DNA of 51,993 nucleotides from Pseudomonas sp. ISL-84 (GCA_018613035.1 JAGGRA010000072.1:1-51993), one strand, 5' to 3'; numbered from the stretch's first letter, positions 35,947 to 45,869 are shown. Program-made: numbers and translations. Notes: generated from the sequence alone by a model not told the origin.

Positions 35947-35982
35947 TCTATGTTCTGCTCCGGTTTTATTGAGCATTCTTTA

Positions 35983-37062
35983 TTATTCAATATTCTCCTG
36001 TATTGTAACCTCATTTTCGTCCTTGTGATAAGCCTGAAAACTTGTGATCAGCTTATCGAGATGCTCTACATGCTCATCGTAATCCACAATAGCAGAGATG
36101 ATTTGCATAGTATGAGGGAGTATTGATTCATCTTCAAGGTTGAGCTCCTTTTGCTGTGATAAAAACAGATTTACGAGTTCTTTTCTGCTTAAGCTGAAAT
36201 CCCCTTCCTCAAATACAACATTCGGCCGGACTTTCCCAATAAACTTGAGCATTACATGCTCATGGTAATGAATCAAAATATCCAGCTGCTGCTGAACTGC
36301 ATGCTGAAAGTCTTCAGGCATCTGCTGCAAGTCATTTTCAAAGCGATGCAATTTCTTTAAGGTTTCCAATGAACGCTTTACGGTTGAGATCATCTGTCTG
36401 TAAATCACAAGCTTACGTGACTTAACCAAATCATTTCGCTTAAAATAATTCCGTTCTTCCTTGTACATTAAATATAATTGTTCTAGCTTTACATTGCTTT
36501 CTTTCATTTTGTCGATATCATTTTTCAGCAGTTTGTGCTCGGATGCATGCCGGATGTTAAGCCGGATCCATTTTGTAATCTCTTCCGTGTTGTTGGAAAT
36601 TCTGTTGTAAAGCTTGTTTTCGTATTTAGGAGGCAAAAAAACAAGATTAACGATGAATGCAGATAAAACCCCTAGCATGATAGTGGAAAAGCGAATAAGT
36701 GCAAACTGCAAAAAGGTGTCTCCTGGTGTTTCCATAATAGCAATCAGGGTTACCAGTGATAAACCAATCGTATTTTCGATTTTCAGCTTCAAATTGATTG
36801 TAATAACCATAATAGCTGCAAGCCCGATAATAAAGACATCATTTCCAAATAAAAGCACGAAAATAACGGCAATTAATGCGCCGATGGCATTCCCTTGGAT
36901 CTGCTCAATAATGGAAAGATAAGATCTGTAAATGGTCGGCTGAACGGCGAAAATAGCCGCAATCCCTGCAAAGATAGGTGAAGGGAGATTAAACACTTCC
37001 GATAAAAATAAAGATAAAATAATTGCAATTCCCGTCTTAAGTATGCGGGCGCCAAGCTTCAT
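35983..37062 (-). CDS. ygaE: UPF0421/DUF939 membrane protein (YgaE)
   Basis: 359 residues: an N-terminal membrane half (about 1-145, six short segments such as FAGIAAIFAVQPTIYRSYL) of the aromatic-acid-exporter/FUSC-like fold, then a long charged cytoplasmic helical half (150-359). MKLGARILKTGIAI at the start is typical of the family. Length and sequence fit B. subtilis YgaE. Start ATG at 37062, 11 nt after GGAGGAAAGG; a perfect 9-bp hairpin abuts that ribosome site. Efflux of small organic acids is the family suggestion; not proven. Confidence 0.85.
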   Translation of the reverse strand: MKLGARILKTGIAIILSLFLSEVFNLPSPIFAGIAAIFAVQPTIYRSYLSIIEQIQGNAIGALIAVIFVLLFGNDVFIIGLAAIMVITINLKLKIENTIGLSLVTLIAIMETPGDTFLQFALIRFSTIMLGVLSAFIVNLVFLPPKYENKLYNRISNNTEEITKWIRLNIRHASEHKLLKNDIDKMKESNVKLEQLYLMYKEERNYFKRNDLVKSRKLVIYRQMISTVKRSLETLKKLHRFENDLQQMPEDFQHAVQQQLDILIHYHEHVMLKFIGKVRPNVVFEEGDFSLSRKELVNLFLSQQKELNLEDESILPHTMQIISAIVDYDEHVEHLDKLITSFQAYHKDENEVTIQENIE

Positions 37063-37081
37063 ACAATATATGTCCTTTCCT

Positions 37082-37102
37082 CCAGAAGAATTTTTCTTCT
37101 GG
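37082..37102 (-). promoter_or_regulatory. Leader hairpin at the ygaE ribosome site
   Basis: Perfect 9-bp inverted repeat CCAGAAGAA-TTT-TTCTTCTGG. In ygaE mRNA its 3' arm ends in CTTCTGG, sharing the GG of the GGAGG ribosome site, so folding could limit translation. Confidence 0.5.
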
Positions 37103-37335
37103 TTGATTAATAGTCTTACCGATAGGTCCTTTTAAAGTACTAATTATAACTACTTTAAACTCTTTTGCTCATTATTAAACAATATTGTACTATACAGGGA
37201 TATGGAAAGAAGTTCAAGGGGCATTTTAATGAAATTTTATTAAGAAAAAGTAAATAGACGGGTATTTGTATTTGATAGCTTAAATGCACTTTTTGGAGTT
37301 ATAGGGAGAAATAATGCTGAAAACGGAAAAAAGTA
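37103..37335. other. Intergenic region upstream of ygaE
   Basis: AT-rich sequence expected to hold the leftward ygaE promoter. Nothing else recognised. Confidence 0.4.
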
Positions 37336-37495
37336 GCCATGAAGGGATCTAAAGCGGTGGAATAGTGCCGCTGGATGGAGTAACCGAGCTATGAAGGGAC
37401 TTAAAGCGAGGGAATAGTGCCGTTGAATGAAGCATAGGAGAATAGGAGTGAGCTGAAGCCGAGTAAATAATGCCTATGAACGGGGAATACAGCCA
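37336..37495. repeat. Second array with a 52-bp period (three imperfect copies)
   Basis: Units at 37336, 37388 and about 37440. The first two share most positions, including ATGAAGGGA and GGAATAGTGCCG; the third is decayed. The first 14 bases (GCCATGAAGGGATC) match the 106-585 array (GCCATAAAGGGTTC) at 12 positions and the period is identical, but the remainder diverges. Non-coding. Confidence 0.7.
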
Positions 37496-37552
37496 AGGTT
37501 GGGAAATAAAACATAAATAACCCCGTATATCAATTGTGATTTCGACTAATAA

Positions 37553-37589
37553 ATATAAAAAGAACCGTCCGCAGGCACGGACGGTTCTT
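37553..37589 (-). terminator. Terminator of the glutamate synthase gene
   Basis: Minus-strand stem AAGAACCGTCCG / CGGACGGTTCTT followed by TTTTTATATTT. Confidence 0.93.
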
Positions 37590-37607
37590 CATTATGCTGC
37601 TAAACAA

Positions 37608-40600
37608 TCACTCTGTAGAAACAGATGGGTCAGCTTGTTCTTTAACCGGAATGACCTGTACGAAGTGGTCTGCCGGATGATCAAGGAGGGCTGCAAGCTG
37701 GGATGCTTCATCAGCCTGGCCTTGATCCTTAAGCATTGCAATGTATTGGCCAAGGAGTTCTCTTACATCTTCTGTTCCTTTTTCTGAAAGAGAAGAGACA
37801 GAAACTTTTGCTCCTTTTGCAATTCTGCGCTGGATGGCTTCTTTTGTTAAGCCCATTTCCGGCTGGTGTCTTAAGTATACAACACCGCCGGTCATACCTG
37901 CGCAAATCCATGGACCAGGATCACCAAGGACGAGGCCTCTTCCGTTTGTCATATATTCGAAGGCAAAGCCCTTAATATTGGCGTTTGTTCCGATATTGCC
38001 GTATTCCTTTTCAGGAAGCGGCTTTTTCAATTGGCCGCCAATAATCATATCTGCACCGGATAATCTGATTCCTGCACGTGCATCAGCATTTCCCTGGGCT
38101 ACAAGCAAGCCGTGCTGTGCTCCATATCCAAAGCCTTTTCCAACAGAACCGTTATAAAACTTGCCGTTCTTTCCTTTTGCCTTGAAGATTTTGATTTGGC
38201 CGCCAAATGACGTCTTACCGATTCCATCCTGCGCTCCTCCAGCAACTTCAATATTAATGCCGAAGCTGTTGTAAGCTCCCAGGCCATTTCCAGGAATAGA
38301 TCCGCCTTTATATTTTAAGTCAACCGGCGGAAGACCTTTATAGGAACCATCCAAACGGCCTCTTACACGGTGGCAGGAAACACGGCTGCCAAGCACACGC
38401 TGCTCGGAAGTTATGCTTTCGAATTCACGTGATTGATGTAATTCTTCAACACTTGCATCTAGATATTCTGCTCCAACAGCAACCTGCAGCTGTGCTTCTT
38501 GCAGTGCAGCAGGAGCTTCCTGCGGAGAAAATTGGCCGATTTCAAGTGTTTTTAACAGGTGAGTCAAATTAAGCTGATTTTCACCTTTTGTTTGGACAAG
38601 AAGGTCAGAACGTCCAACAGCATCCTGAAGATTTTTTACTCCAATTGACGCTGCAAGTGCTTTAAGCTCTTGGCCAAATGCTGTAAATAGATTCATAATA
38701 CCTTGAACAGCAAGGTCAAATTGGCGAGGAACGAATCTTCTTAACCCATGCTCTTTTGCCTGTGCTTCAGAATCAATTTGTGTAGCAATCCCCACGTGGC
38801 AAGTGTCAAGGTGACAGCCGCGGCAGGTTGTACAGCCAATGGCAAGCATGGATAACGTACCAAAGCCAACTCGATTAGCTCCAAGAAGCATTACTTTTAA
38901 TACGTCTGCAGCACTCTTGATTCCACCATCAGCCCAAAGTTCTACATTATCGCGTATACCTGCTTCCAATAGGGCATTGTGAGCAGCTTTTACGCCGATT
39001 TCAACAGGGAGGCCTACGTGCTGGAGCGCGTGGATCCTGGCAGCACCAGTACCGCCGTCAAAACCGCTTAGTGTGATAATATCTGCACCGGCTTTTGCAA
39101 TACCAACTGCGATTGTTCCGATGTTCGGTACTACCGGTACCTTAACAGCTACTTTTGCTTTGTCGTTGGCTGTTTTAAGCTCATGAATCATTTGTGCCAA
39201 ATCTTCAATTGAATAGATATCATGGTTGTTTGAAGGTGAAATCAAATCTGAACCAATTGTTGCATTACGAGCTTCAGCAATTTTTGCTGTAACCTTTGAG
39301 CCAGGAAGGTGTCCGCCTTCACCAGGCTTTGCACCTTGCCCGATTTTAATTTCAAGCAAGTTGGATGAATTGAGCAGCTCGGCATTAACACCAAATCGTC
39401 CGGATGCCACTTGCTGTCCGCGGGTTTTTGGATACTTTCCGAGCATATCCTTAATTTCCCCGCCTTCACCATTCAGGCTGACCATGTTCAAACGATCTGC
39501 ACCTTCTGCATAGGCCCTGAAGGCTGTCTCATTCTGAGAACCAAAGGACATGGATGAGATTACGAACGGCAGGTCATGCTCTCCTACATTTAAGCTGATA
39601 TCCTCCGGCTTTAGGTTTGAGGCTGTCTCTTTAAATCCGGTTAAATGGCGGATTGTCGTAGGATTTTGATCCTCCTGCTCAGAGATTTTTTCTTTGTATG
39701 CACTATAGTCGCCTGTTGATGCAACTTCGCCAATAGCTTTCCAGATACGAGGGAAAAGGCTGAACGTCTTTCCAATCCTCTCTTTTTCATTTTGATAATC
39801 TTCTGCTCTCGCAAAAGCATCTTCTTTCATTGCGTCGAAATTAAATGCAAGATCCTTTGAACCGAAGAAGTTTACGATATTTAGATACTCGGCCAAGTCT
39901 TCATGCAGACCGATTGCAGAGAACAGCCGGCCATAGCCTCTTAACTCATGGATGCCGATCGTTGAGATAACCTTTTCAAGACCCTTAGTAAGGGCTGAAT
40001 ATAAATTGGTTAATGGCGTTACAGAATCGCCAAGCACTGTCATAAACATATAGTAAGGGCTGATCAAATCTGCACCTAAGCCAAATGCAGTGATGATATC
40101 ATGCAAAGACCTGATGGAAGCAGAGCGCACCAAAAGGGAACATTCACGGCGTAAGGCTTCTTTTACTAGGGCCTGGTCAATAGCAGACACGGCTAAATGC
40201 GGATCAATCCAATAAGCATCCTCCTGGTGTGCGTTTGCATCGTCGAGGACAAGCAGGGTTTTTCCGCTGTGTACAGCTTCAACTGCTTCTGCTGATAATC
40301 GGTCCAAAGCTTCTTTTACGGTTTCATCTTTCTTAAATGTGGTAGACAGATAAGAAATAAGCTTTTGTTCCTGATAGAAGCTGGTGACCTGATCGTAGCT
40401 TGGCTGTTTTAGAGATTCGGAACATTCAAAACCTGCTTTTCCTTCTATTAAAATAGGAGTCTGTAATTCAATTACAGCACCAGGCTGTTGTTTTTCGAAT
40501 AATGACGGACGCTTTCCTATAATGGTGCGTGTAGAGAAATGCTCGGTTTCACGGTCCCGGTCAATGGCAGGGTTTGTAACGACTGCAACGCTTTCCTTAA

Positions 40601-42122
40601 TAAAATCTGCAATATTTTTGCGCTGCGGATTTAGTGCAGCCAAAGGAGAGTCGTGTCCGAGTGAACGGATTGGCTCTGCTCCTTTTTCAGCCATTTGTTC
40701 GACAAGCTGGACATGGTCTCTTTCCCAGCCGAACGCTTTATATTGTCCATTATGGACTTTATCCGGATAATTTACGGAAATTGTTTTTTCTAACTTTGGC
40801 TCCTGCAGGCGAATACGGAAGTTATCAGCACTAACGCGCACTGAGAATCTTTCGAAAACTTCAGCCTGATAATCGCTGTGTTCATAAACAGCAAGAGTAT
40901 CGCCATCCCATTTAAGTCCGACTTTTTCACCAGGTGAAAGCGGCTTAGGTTCGTTGACATATTCACTTGATGGAATAATTCCTGGCTCAGATGAGAACAG
41001 ATAAGAGCTTCCTGTTTCAAGCATCCACAGCGGACGAAGGCCCAAAGCATCTACGCTAAACACAGCTTCGTCAGCAAAGCGGGAGATAATTCCTGCCGGT
41101 CCTTGAGCAAAATGGCCCCATGCTTCACGAATATATGAATACATATCCTGAAGGTGTTCTGGGTAAGACTTGATTTCATTCACGATTGGCGGGAACATAA
41201 CATCCATCGCTTCAAATAGTGAAAAACCATCACGGCAAATAAATGTTTCAAGCGTTCTGCTTAAATCCTGGGAATCACTTCCGTCTTTTACAAGCGGAAC
41301 GCCAACCATTTTCGCTTCATCTCTTAGCTTTGCAATCGTGTTGATCTCGCCGTTGTGGCCAAGGATGCTGAATGGCTGCACGCGAAAGAAGCTTGATAAT
41401 GTATTAGTTGAATAGCGGTTATGTCCAAGTGTCATGGTTGAAGCAACAAGCGGGCTTGCTAAATCATGATAATATTTAGGCAAAATATCTCCAGCGCCCA
41501 TTACCTTATAAACGGCATGATGCTGGCTTAGTGAAGCGACATGCACATGCTCATTTTCTTCAAAATCAACAATCAATTCAAAAAGCTTTTTGGAAAGCTC
41601 TCCCCCGGTTTGTTCTGATAAACAGGCAAACTGCCAAAATACAGGATTTTCCTGAATGGCAATTGGACCAAGGGCAGAGGATTCGGTTACCTCTTCAGAT
41701 TCAAAGATGACTTCAAGCTGAGAATCGGCAAGCTTTTGCATTAAATGCTTTTTAAAAGATTCAGTGTCCTTGCTTCTGGACATAAATACATGTCCAACGA
41801 CAAACCCCTCACTGGTTGCAGCTGCGGGATCGGCTCCTGCTTCCTTTAACTTTTCTTTCCAAAGCGCCCTCGGGATATCAATATGAATGCCAACACCGTC
41901 TCCTTCTCCGTTAATAAAGCCGGCACGGTGATTCATGGTGACAAGGGCATTGATACAGCTGAAAATATTCTCCTGTGTAGGTACTTTCTTTTTTTCCATA
42001 GCAGAAACGATGCCGCACGCATCATGTTCCTGACGGTTAAACTCTTTAAAAAGTGAAGGACTCCATTGTTGTAATGTCATAGTATTCGGCTGAAAATAAG
42101 GCTTTGCCTTAAAGCCGTTCAC
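37608..42122 (-). CDS. gltB: Glutamate synthase large subunit, stand-alone type
   Basis: Converts glutamine and 2-oxoglutarate to glutamate. 1504 residues with the full large-subunit layout: class-II amidotransferase (about 36-430; nucleophile Cys36 in EHDACGIV after a propeptide, and HNRYSTNT, HNGEINT), central domain, FMN synthase domain (about 850-1200; KPGEGGHLPGSKV, TLSGFDGGTGAA) and GXGXG C-terminus. The [3Fe-4S] cysteines C-x5-C-x4-C (CTTCRGCHLDTC) are intact. No small subunit gltD is adjacent, so it may use a distant GltD or ferredoxin. Start uncertain: GTG at 42122 lies within GGAGGTG; the next ATG is 42080 without a ribosome site. Promoter with a CodY-like box at 42315-42343. Confidence 0.88.
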   Translation of the reverse strand: MNGFKAKPYFQPNTMTLQQWSPSLFKEFNRQEHDACGIVSAMEKKKVPTQENIFSCINALVTMNHRAGFINGEGDGVGIHIDIPRALWKEKLKEAGADPAAATSEGFVVGHVFMSRSKDTESFKKHLMQKLADSQLEVIFESEEVTESSALGPIAIQENPVFWQFACLSEQTGGELSKKLFELIVDFEENEHVHVASLSQHHAVYKVMGAGDILPKYYHDLASPLVASTMTLGHNRYSTNTLSSFFRVQPFSILGHNGEINTIAKLRDEAKMVGVPLVKDGSDSQDLSRTLETFICRDGFSLFEAMDVMFPPIVNEIKSYPEHLQDMYSYIREAWGHFAQGPAGIISRFADEAVFSVDALGLRPLWMLETGSSYLFSSEPGIIPSSEYVNEPKPLSPGEKVGLKWDGDTLAVYEHSDYQAEVFERFSVRVSADNFRIRLQEPKLEKTISVNYPDKVHNGQYKAFGWERDHVQLVEQMAEKGAEPIRSLGHDSPLAALNPQRKNIADFIKESVAVVTNPAIDRDRETEHFSTRTIIGKRPSLFEKQQPGAVIELQTPILIEGKAGFECSESLKQPSYDQVTSFYQEQKLISYLSTTFKKDETVKEALDRLSAEAVEAVHSGKTLLVLDDANAHQEDAYWIDPHLAVSAIDQALVKEALRRECSLLVRSASIRSLHDIITAFGLGADLISPYYMFMTVLGDSVTPLTNLYSALTKGLEKVISTIGIHELRGYGRLFSAIGLHEDLAEYLNIVNFFGSKDLAFNFDAMKEDAFARAEDYQNEKERIGKTFSLFPRIWKAIGEVASTGDYSAYKEKISEQEDQNPTTIRHLTGFKETASNLKPEDISLNVGEHDLPFVISSMSFGSQNETAFRAYAEGADRLNMVSLNGEGGEIKDMLGKYPKTRGQQVASGRFGVNAELLNSSNLLEIKIGQGAKPGEGGHLPGSKVTAKIAEARNATIGSDLISPSNNHDIYSIEDLAQMIHELKTANDKAKVAVKVPVVPNIGTIAVGIAKAGADIITLSGFDGGTGAARIHALQHVGLPVEIGVKAAHNALLEAGIRDNVELWADGGIKSAADVLKVMLLGANRVGFGTLSMLAIGCTTCRGCHLDTCHVGIATQIDSEAQAKEHGLRRFVPRQFDLAVQGIMNLFTAFGQELKALAASIGVKNLQDAVGRSDLLVQTKGENQLNLTHLLKTLEIGQFSPQEAPAALQEAQLQVAVGAEYLDASVEELHQSREFESITSEQRVLGSRVSCHRVRGRLDGSYKGLPPVDLKYKGGSIPGNGLGAYNSFGINIEVAGGAQDGIGKTSFGGQIKIFKAKGKNGKFYNGSVGKGFGYGAQHGLLVAQGNADARAGIRLSGADMIIGGQLKKPLPEKEYGNIGTNANIKGFAFEYMTNGRGLVLGDPGPWICAGMTGGVVYLRHQPEMGLTKEAIQRRIAKGAKVSVSSLSEKGTEDVRELLGQYIAMLKDQGQADEASQLAALLDHPADHFVQVIPVKEQADPSVSTE

Positions 42123-42314
42123 CTCCTGATTAGTAATCTATTAAAAATTAGTTGTTTACGGGTTTTAAATGAGGTTGTTCAAAAAGTCATGCTTTTGAAA
42201 GGATAAATGCATAAGCATTTATTAAATGAATAGTTTGATTATTCGGGAAAGGTTTTTGCCTTTATACCCATCTTTTTGCTGGCGTACTCCGCACTTACAG
42301 AAAAGATTTCTCCT

Positions 42315-42343
42315 ATCATATCATATGAATTTTCAGAAATCAA
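42315..42343 (-). promoter_or_regulatory. Promoter of the glutamate synthase gene
   Basis: Minus strand: TTGATT (complement of 42338-42343), 17-bp spacer, TATGAT (complement of 42315-42320). It gives a leader of about 185 nt containing an 8-bp hairpin at 42204-42223. A CodY-like box fills the spacer. Confidence 0.65.
42328..42342. promoter_or_regulatory. CodY-like box in the glutamate synthase promoter
   Basis: AATTTTCAGAAATCA matches 12 of 15 positions of AATTTTCWGAAAATT. It sits between and over the -35 and -10 elements, where binding would repress. Confidence 0.6.
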
Positions 42344-42412
42344 TTATTTATACAAAAAGTTGGATAGAGTTTAGGGGGACAAAACGAATGGTGTATAAAA
42401 AAACACTAATAT

Positions 42413-42426
42413 TGTAAACGTTTTCA
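42413..42426. promoter_or_regulatory. Catabolite-response element (cre)
   Basis: TGTAAACGTTTTCA is a perfect match to the CcpA cre consensus TGWNANCGNTNWCA. It lies about 70 bp upstream of the glutamate synthase -35 and downstream of gsaB, so glutamate synthase is the likelier target. Confidence 0.65.
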
Positions 42427-42439
42427 TAGTTGTTAATAA

Positions 42440-42465
42440 AGAAAACGGGAACTTTAATGTTCCCG
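42440..42465 (-). terminator. Terminator of gsaB
   Basis: Minus-strand CGGGAAC / GTTCCCG stem followed by TTTTCTTTA. Confidence 0.8.
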
Positions 42466-42488
42466 CTAATGTATAAAATAGTGAATAT

Positions 42489-43784
42489 TTATTCGGCGCT
42501 TAATTGCTGAAATGCATTTTGGACTGCGTGGATAGTTGCGTTAATATCTTCCTCTGTATGGGCGATCGTTACAAACCACGCCTCATATTTAGAAGGTGCC
42601 AGGTTGATTCCCTGATTGAGCATTAACTTAAAAAACTTTGCAAACATCTCGCCATCCGTGTTTTCTGCCTGCTCATAATTTACAACTTTTTCCTCTGTGA
42701 AGTAAATGGTGAGAGCGCCTTTTAAGCGGTTAATGGTGATCGGGATGTTACATTCTGCTGCAGCGGCGCTAATGCCTTCTTCAAGCTTTTCGCCAAGGCG
42801 GTCCAAATACTCATAGACACCCGGCTGTTTAAGTACTTCAAGGCAGGCGATGCCGGACAGAATGGAAGCAGGGTTGCCTGCCATAGTCCCGGCTTGATAG
42901 GCAGGTCCGAGTGGAGCAACGGTTTCCATGATTTCCTTTTTGCCCCCATAAGCACCTATAGGCAGGCCTCCGCCAATGATTTTACCCATAGCAGTTAAAT
43001 CTGGTTTAACGCCCAGCAAATCCTGTGCTCCGCCATACATGAACCGAAAAGCCGTAATAACTTCATCGTAGATAACTAGTGCTCCTGCTGCATGGGTTAA
43101 TTCATTTACCTGTTCCAAAAATCCCGGTTTAGGTTCTACAATCCCAAAATTGCCGACAATTGGTTCAACGAGAACAGCTGCAATCTGGTCTCCCCACTTT
43201 TCCAAAGCTTCCTTATAGGGCTCTATTTCATTAAAAGGAACCGTTATAACTTCCTGGGCGATGCTCTTTGGTACTCCGGCAGAGTCGGGAGTGCCCAATG
43301 TTGAAGGGCCGGATCCTGCTGCAACAAGTACAAGGTCTGAATGTCCATGGTAGCAGCCAGCGAACTTAATGATTTTGTCTCTCCCTGTGTAGGCCCGTGC
43401 TACACGGATGGTTGTCATAACTGCTTCTGTTCCTGAGTTTACAAAACGGACTTTATCCAAATTAGGCATTGCTTCTTTAAGCATTTCCGCAAATTTCACT
43501 TCATGTGGGGTTGGAGTACCGTATAACACTCCGCGCTCTGCGGCAGTTTTAATCGCCTCAGTAATATGAGGGTGGGCATGGCCGGTAATAATTGGTCCAT
43601 ATGCGGCTAAATAATCAATATACTGGTTGCCGTCAACATCCCAAAAATATGCGCCCTGTGCCCTTTCCATCGCGACCGGGGAACCTCCGCCAACTGCTTT
43701 ATAAGAGCGGGAAGGGCTGTTGACTCCCCCGACAATATGTTCTAGAGCTTGTTTATGTAATCGTTCAGAATTAGTAAATTGCAT
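42489..43784 (-). CDS. gsaB: Glutamate-1-semialdehyde 2,1-aminomutase
   Basis: PLP enzyme forming 5-aminolevulinate for haem and cobalamin synthesis by the C5 route. 431 residues. Substrate-side [16 protein letters not shown]-contact [14 protein letters not shown] and CYHGHSD, aspartate in [10 protein letters not shown], and Schiff-base Lys268 in [12 protein letters not shown] at 43784 after AGGAGGAAA; the frame extends to 43847 without support. Away from the hem operon and next to the ygaD-perR block it corresponds to GsaB, the second Bacillus copy, rather than HemL. Confidence 0.93.
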   Translation of the reverse strand: MQFTNSERLHKQALEHIVGGVNSPSRSYKAVGGGSPVAMERAQGAYFWDVDGNQYIDYLAAYGPIITGHAHPHITEAIKTAAERGVLYGTPTPHEVKFAEMLKEAMPNLDKVRFVNSGTEAVMTTIRVARAYTGRDKIIKFAGCYHGHSDLVLVAAGSGPSTLGTPDSAGVPKSIAQEVITVPFNEIEPYKEALEKWGDQIAAVLVEPIVGNFGIVEPKPGFLEQVNELTHAAGALVIYDEVITAFRFMYGGAQDLLGVKPDLTAMGKIIGGGLPIGAYGGKKEIMETVAPLGPAYQAGTMAGNPASILSGIACLEVLKQPGVYEYLDRLGEKLEEGISAAAAECNIPITINRLKGALTIYFTEEKVVNYEQAENTDGEMFAKFFKLMLNQGINLAPSKYEAWFVTIAHTEEDINATIHAVQNAFQQLSAE

Positions 43785-44027
43785 TATTTTCCTCCTGACA
43801 TGAATCAAATATGGTGCAGCTATTATTTTAACATGATTGAAAGGCAATTAGTCCAATCTAAAAGGGGAGGCAGAGTATTCTGTATCTTAATGAAGCGATC
43901 CAGATGAACCCAATGTGTTACACGACCTATAGATTTCTACATAAAGATCAGGTGCATTCTATTTGTGTTGCAGTGTGTGTTTGTCTAAACTATTTCATTA
44001 GGGCATTAATTGGCAGGAGGAGTAATC

Positions 44028-45035
44028 ATGAAAGATGCAATAACAGTCCGGAACTTAAAGAAAGAGTTTAAGGCCTATTCAAGCCGCTCCGGATTAAAAG
44101 GCGCTTTTCGGGACCTTTTAACAAGAAACTACAAGATTGTACCAGCTGTTAACGACATCAGCTTTAATGTGAAGCAAGGAGAAATGGTCGGCTATATTGG
44201 TGAAAATGGAGCAGGCAAGTCAACGACCATTAAGATGCTGACTGGAATTTTAACCCCAACCAGCGGTGAAGTCATTGTAAATGGTATGAACCCGCATAAA
44301 GACCGTGAAAAGTTCGTTAGCACTATTGGTGTGGTTTTTGGACAAAGATCGCAGCTGTGGTGGGACATTGCTGTTCAGGAGTCTTTCAGGCTGCTGAAGA
44401 AGGTGTACAAAGTATCTGATGAACAATATGAAAGCCATATGGCACATGTCATCAAAACATTGGATATTGAGCCACTGCTGGATAAGCCGGTCCGGAAGCT
44501 TTCCCTTGGGCAAAGAATGAGATGCGAACTTGCTGCCGCATTAATCCATAACCCGCCGCTTCTGTTTCTGGATGAACCTACCATTGGGCTTGATGTGCTG
44601 GTTAAACTACGAATCAGGGAGTTCCTTAAAGAGATTAATGAAAAGTATAATACAACCATTCTGCTGACCACACATGATTTAACAGATATCGAGGCCCTGT
44701 GTGAACGGGTGGTTATGCTTGATGATGGTAAAATCATTTACGATGGTGCATTAAAAAGCCTGAAGGAAAAATGGGGAGAAGGAAAAGAAATTGAATTCCA
44801 ATTTCTCGAAGAAGTCGAACTGGCTAATTTAAATAAAATAACCGCATCGTCTGAAGTGAAATGGGAGAAGGATGAGAAGAAGGCTATTTTTACGGCAGTG
44901 GTGGAAGATGATGATGAGCTCATATCACTCTTAATTGCAAAGGTGGTTGCCGCTTTAAAAATAAAAGATATCAATATTAAAGAAACTTCTACTGAGGAAA
45001 TCATCCGAAATATTTATGACAGGGGGATATCGTAA
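44028..45035 (+). CDS. ABC-2 type transporter ATPase
   Basis: 335 residues. Walker A GENGAGKST at 58-66, signature LSLGQRMR in the variant typical of this ABC-2 class, Walker B LLFLDEPTIGLD and switch TTHDLTD. An N-terminal extension (SSRSGLKGAFRDLLTRNYK) precedes the core and a C-terminal domain of about 95 residues follows. ATG at 44028 after GGAGGAG. With two following permease genes it forms a three-gene exporter of unknown substrate; relatives are annotated as daunorubicin-like or viologen exporters. Confidence 0.88.
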   Translation: MKDAITVRNLKKEFKAYSSRSGLKGAFRDLLTRNYKIVPAVNDISFNVKQGEMVGYIGENGAGKSTTIKMLTGILTPTSGEVIVNGMNPHKDREKFVSTIGVVFGQRSQLWWDIAVQESFRLLKKVYKVSDEQYESHMAHVIKTLDIEPLLDKPVRKLSLGQRMRCELAAALIHNPPLLFLDEPTIGLDVLVKLRIREFLKEINEKYNTTILLTTHDLTDIEALCERVVMLDDGKIIYDGALKSLKEKWGEGKEIEFQFLEEVELANLNKITASSEVKWEKDEKKAIFTAVVEDDDELISLLIAKVVAALKIKDINIKETSTEEIIRNIYDRGIS

Positions 45036-45074
45036 TGGAATGGTTCCGTCCGCTCCATAACTGGGGGTGTGTTC

Positions 45075-45866
45075 ATGGATAAATATCTTGAAATGATCCG
45101 GATCCGTTTCCTGATGATGCTTGCTTACAGAACTAATTATTATACAGGTATTTTGATTTACAGCATTAATATCGGGGCCTATTATTTTTTATGGTCGGCA
45201 ATATATGGCGAAAAGGATGCGATTGAAGGTATGTCTGTTATCCAAATGTCTACGTATGTAGCAGTAGCGTGGATGGCAAGGGCTTTTTACTTTAATAATA
45301 TTGACCGTGAAATGGCTGCGGAAATTAAAGAAGGGAAGGTAGCGGTAGAACTGATACGCCCGTACAATTACCTTGGCATGAAAACAATGCAGGGACTTGG
45401 CGAGGGGATATTCCGCCTGTTCTTCTTCTCGGTTCCGGGTATGGTGATTGTTTCGTTCATTTTCCCGCTCCAGTTTTCTGCAGATTTATCCACTTGGCTC
45501 TTTTTTGCGATATCGATTTTATTAAGTTTCTTTATTAATACGCAAATTAATTTGCTGACAGGTATTACCACTTTCTTCCTATTTAATAATACGGGTCTTA
45601 TACGGGCGAAAAGAGTTGTAATTGATCTCTTTTCAGGCCTTCTTATTCCCATCAGCTTTTTTCCGATATGGGCTCAGGATTTATTGAAGTATCTTCCCTT
45701 TCAGGGAATCAGTTATGTACCAAGTATGATCTTTACAAATAGCTTTTCAAATAATGAAGCCATTCAAGCAATTATTCTTCAGGGTGTATGGGTGATTATT
45801 CTGGTAATCCCCATTCAGATTTTATGGGTGATTGCGAAAAAACAGCTTATTATTCAGGGAGGGTGA
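45075..45866 (+). CDS. ABC-2 type transporter permease (first subunit)
   Basis: 263 residues with six hydrophobic segments (MLAYRTNYYTGILIYSINIG, STYVAVAWMARAFYF and others) and a basic loop EIKEGKVAVELIRPYNY, typical of the DUF990-like ABC-2 permeases. ATG at 45075 after GGGGGTG; a GTG at 45069 overlaps the ribosome site. Ends 3 bp before the next permease. Confidence 0.85.
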   Translation: MDKYLEMIRIRFLMMLAYRTNYYTGILIYSINIGAYYFLWSAIYGEKDAIEGMSVIQMSTYVAVAWMARAFYFNNIDREMAAEIKEGKVAVELIRPYNYLGMKTMQGLGEGIFRLFFFSVPGMVIVSFIFPLQFSADLSTWLFFAISILLSFFINTQINLLTGITTFFLFNNTGLIRAKRVVIDLFSGLLIPISFFPIWAQDLLKYLPFQGISYVPSMIFTNSFSNNEAIQAIILQGVWVIILVIPIQILWVIAKKQLIIQGG

Positions 45867-45869
45867 CGG

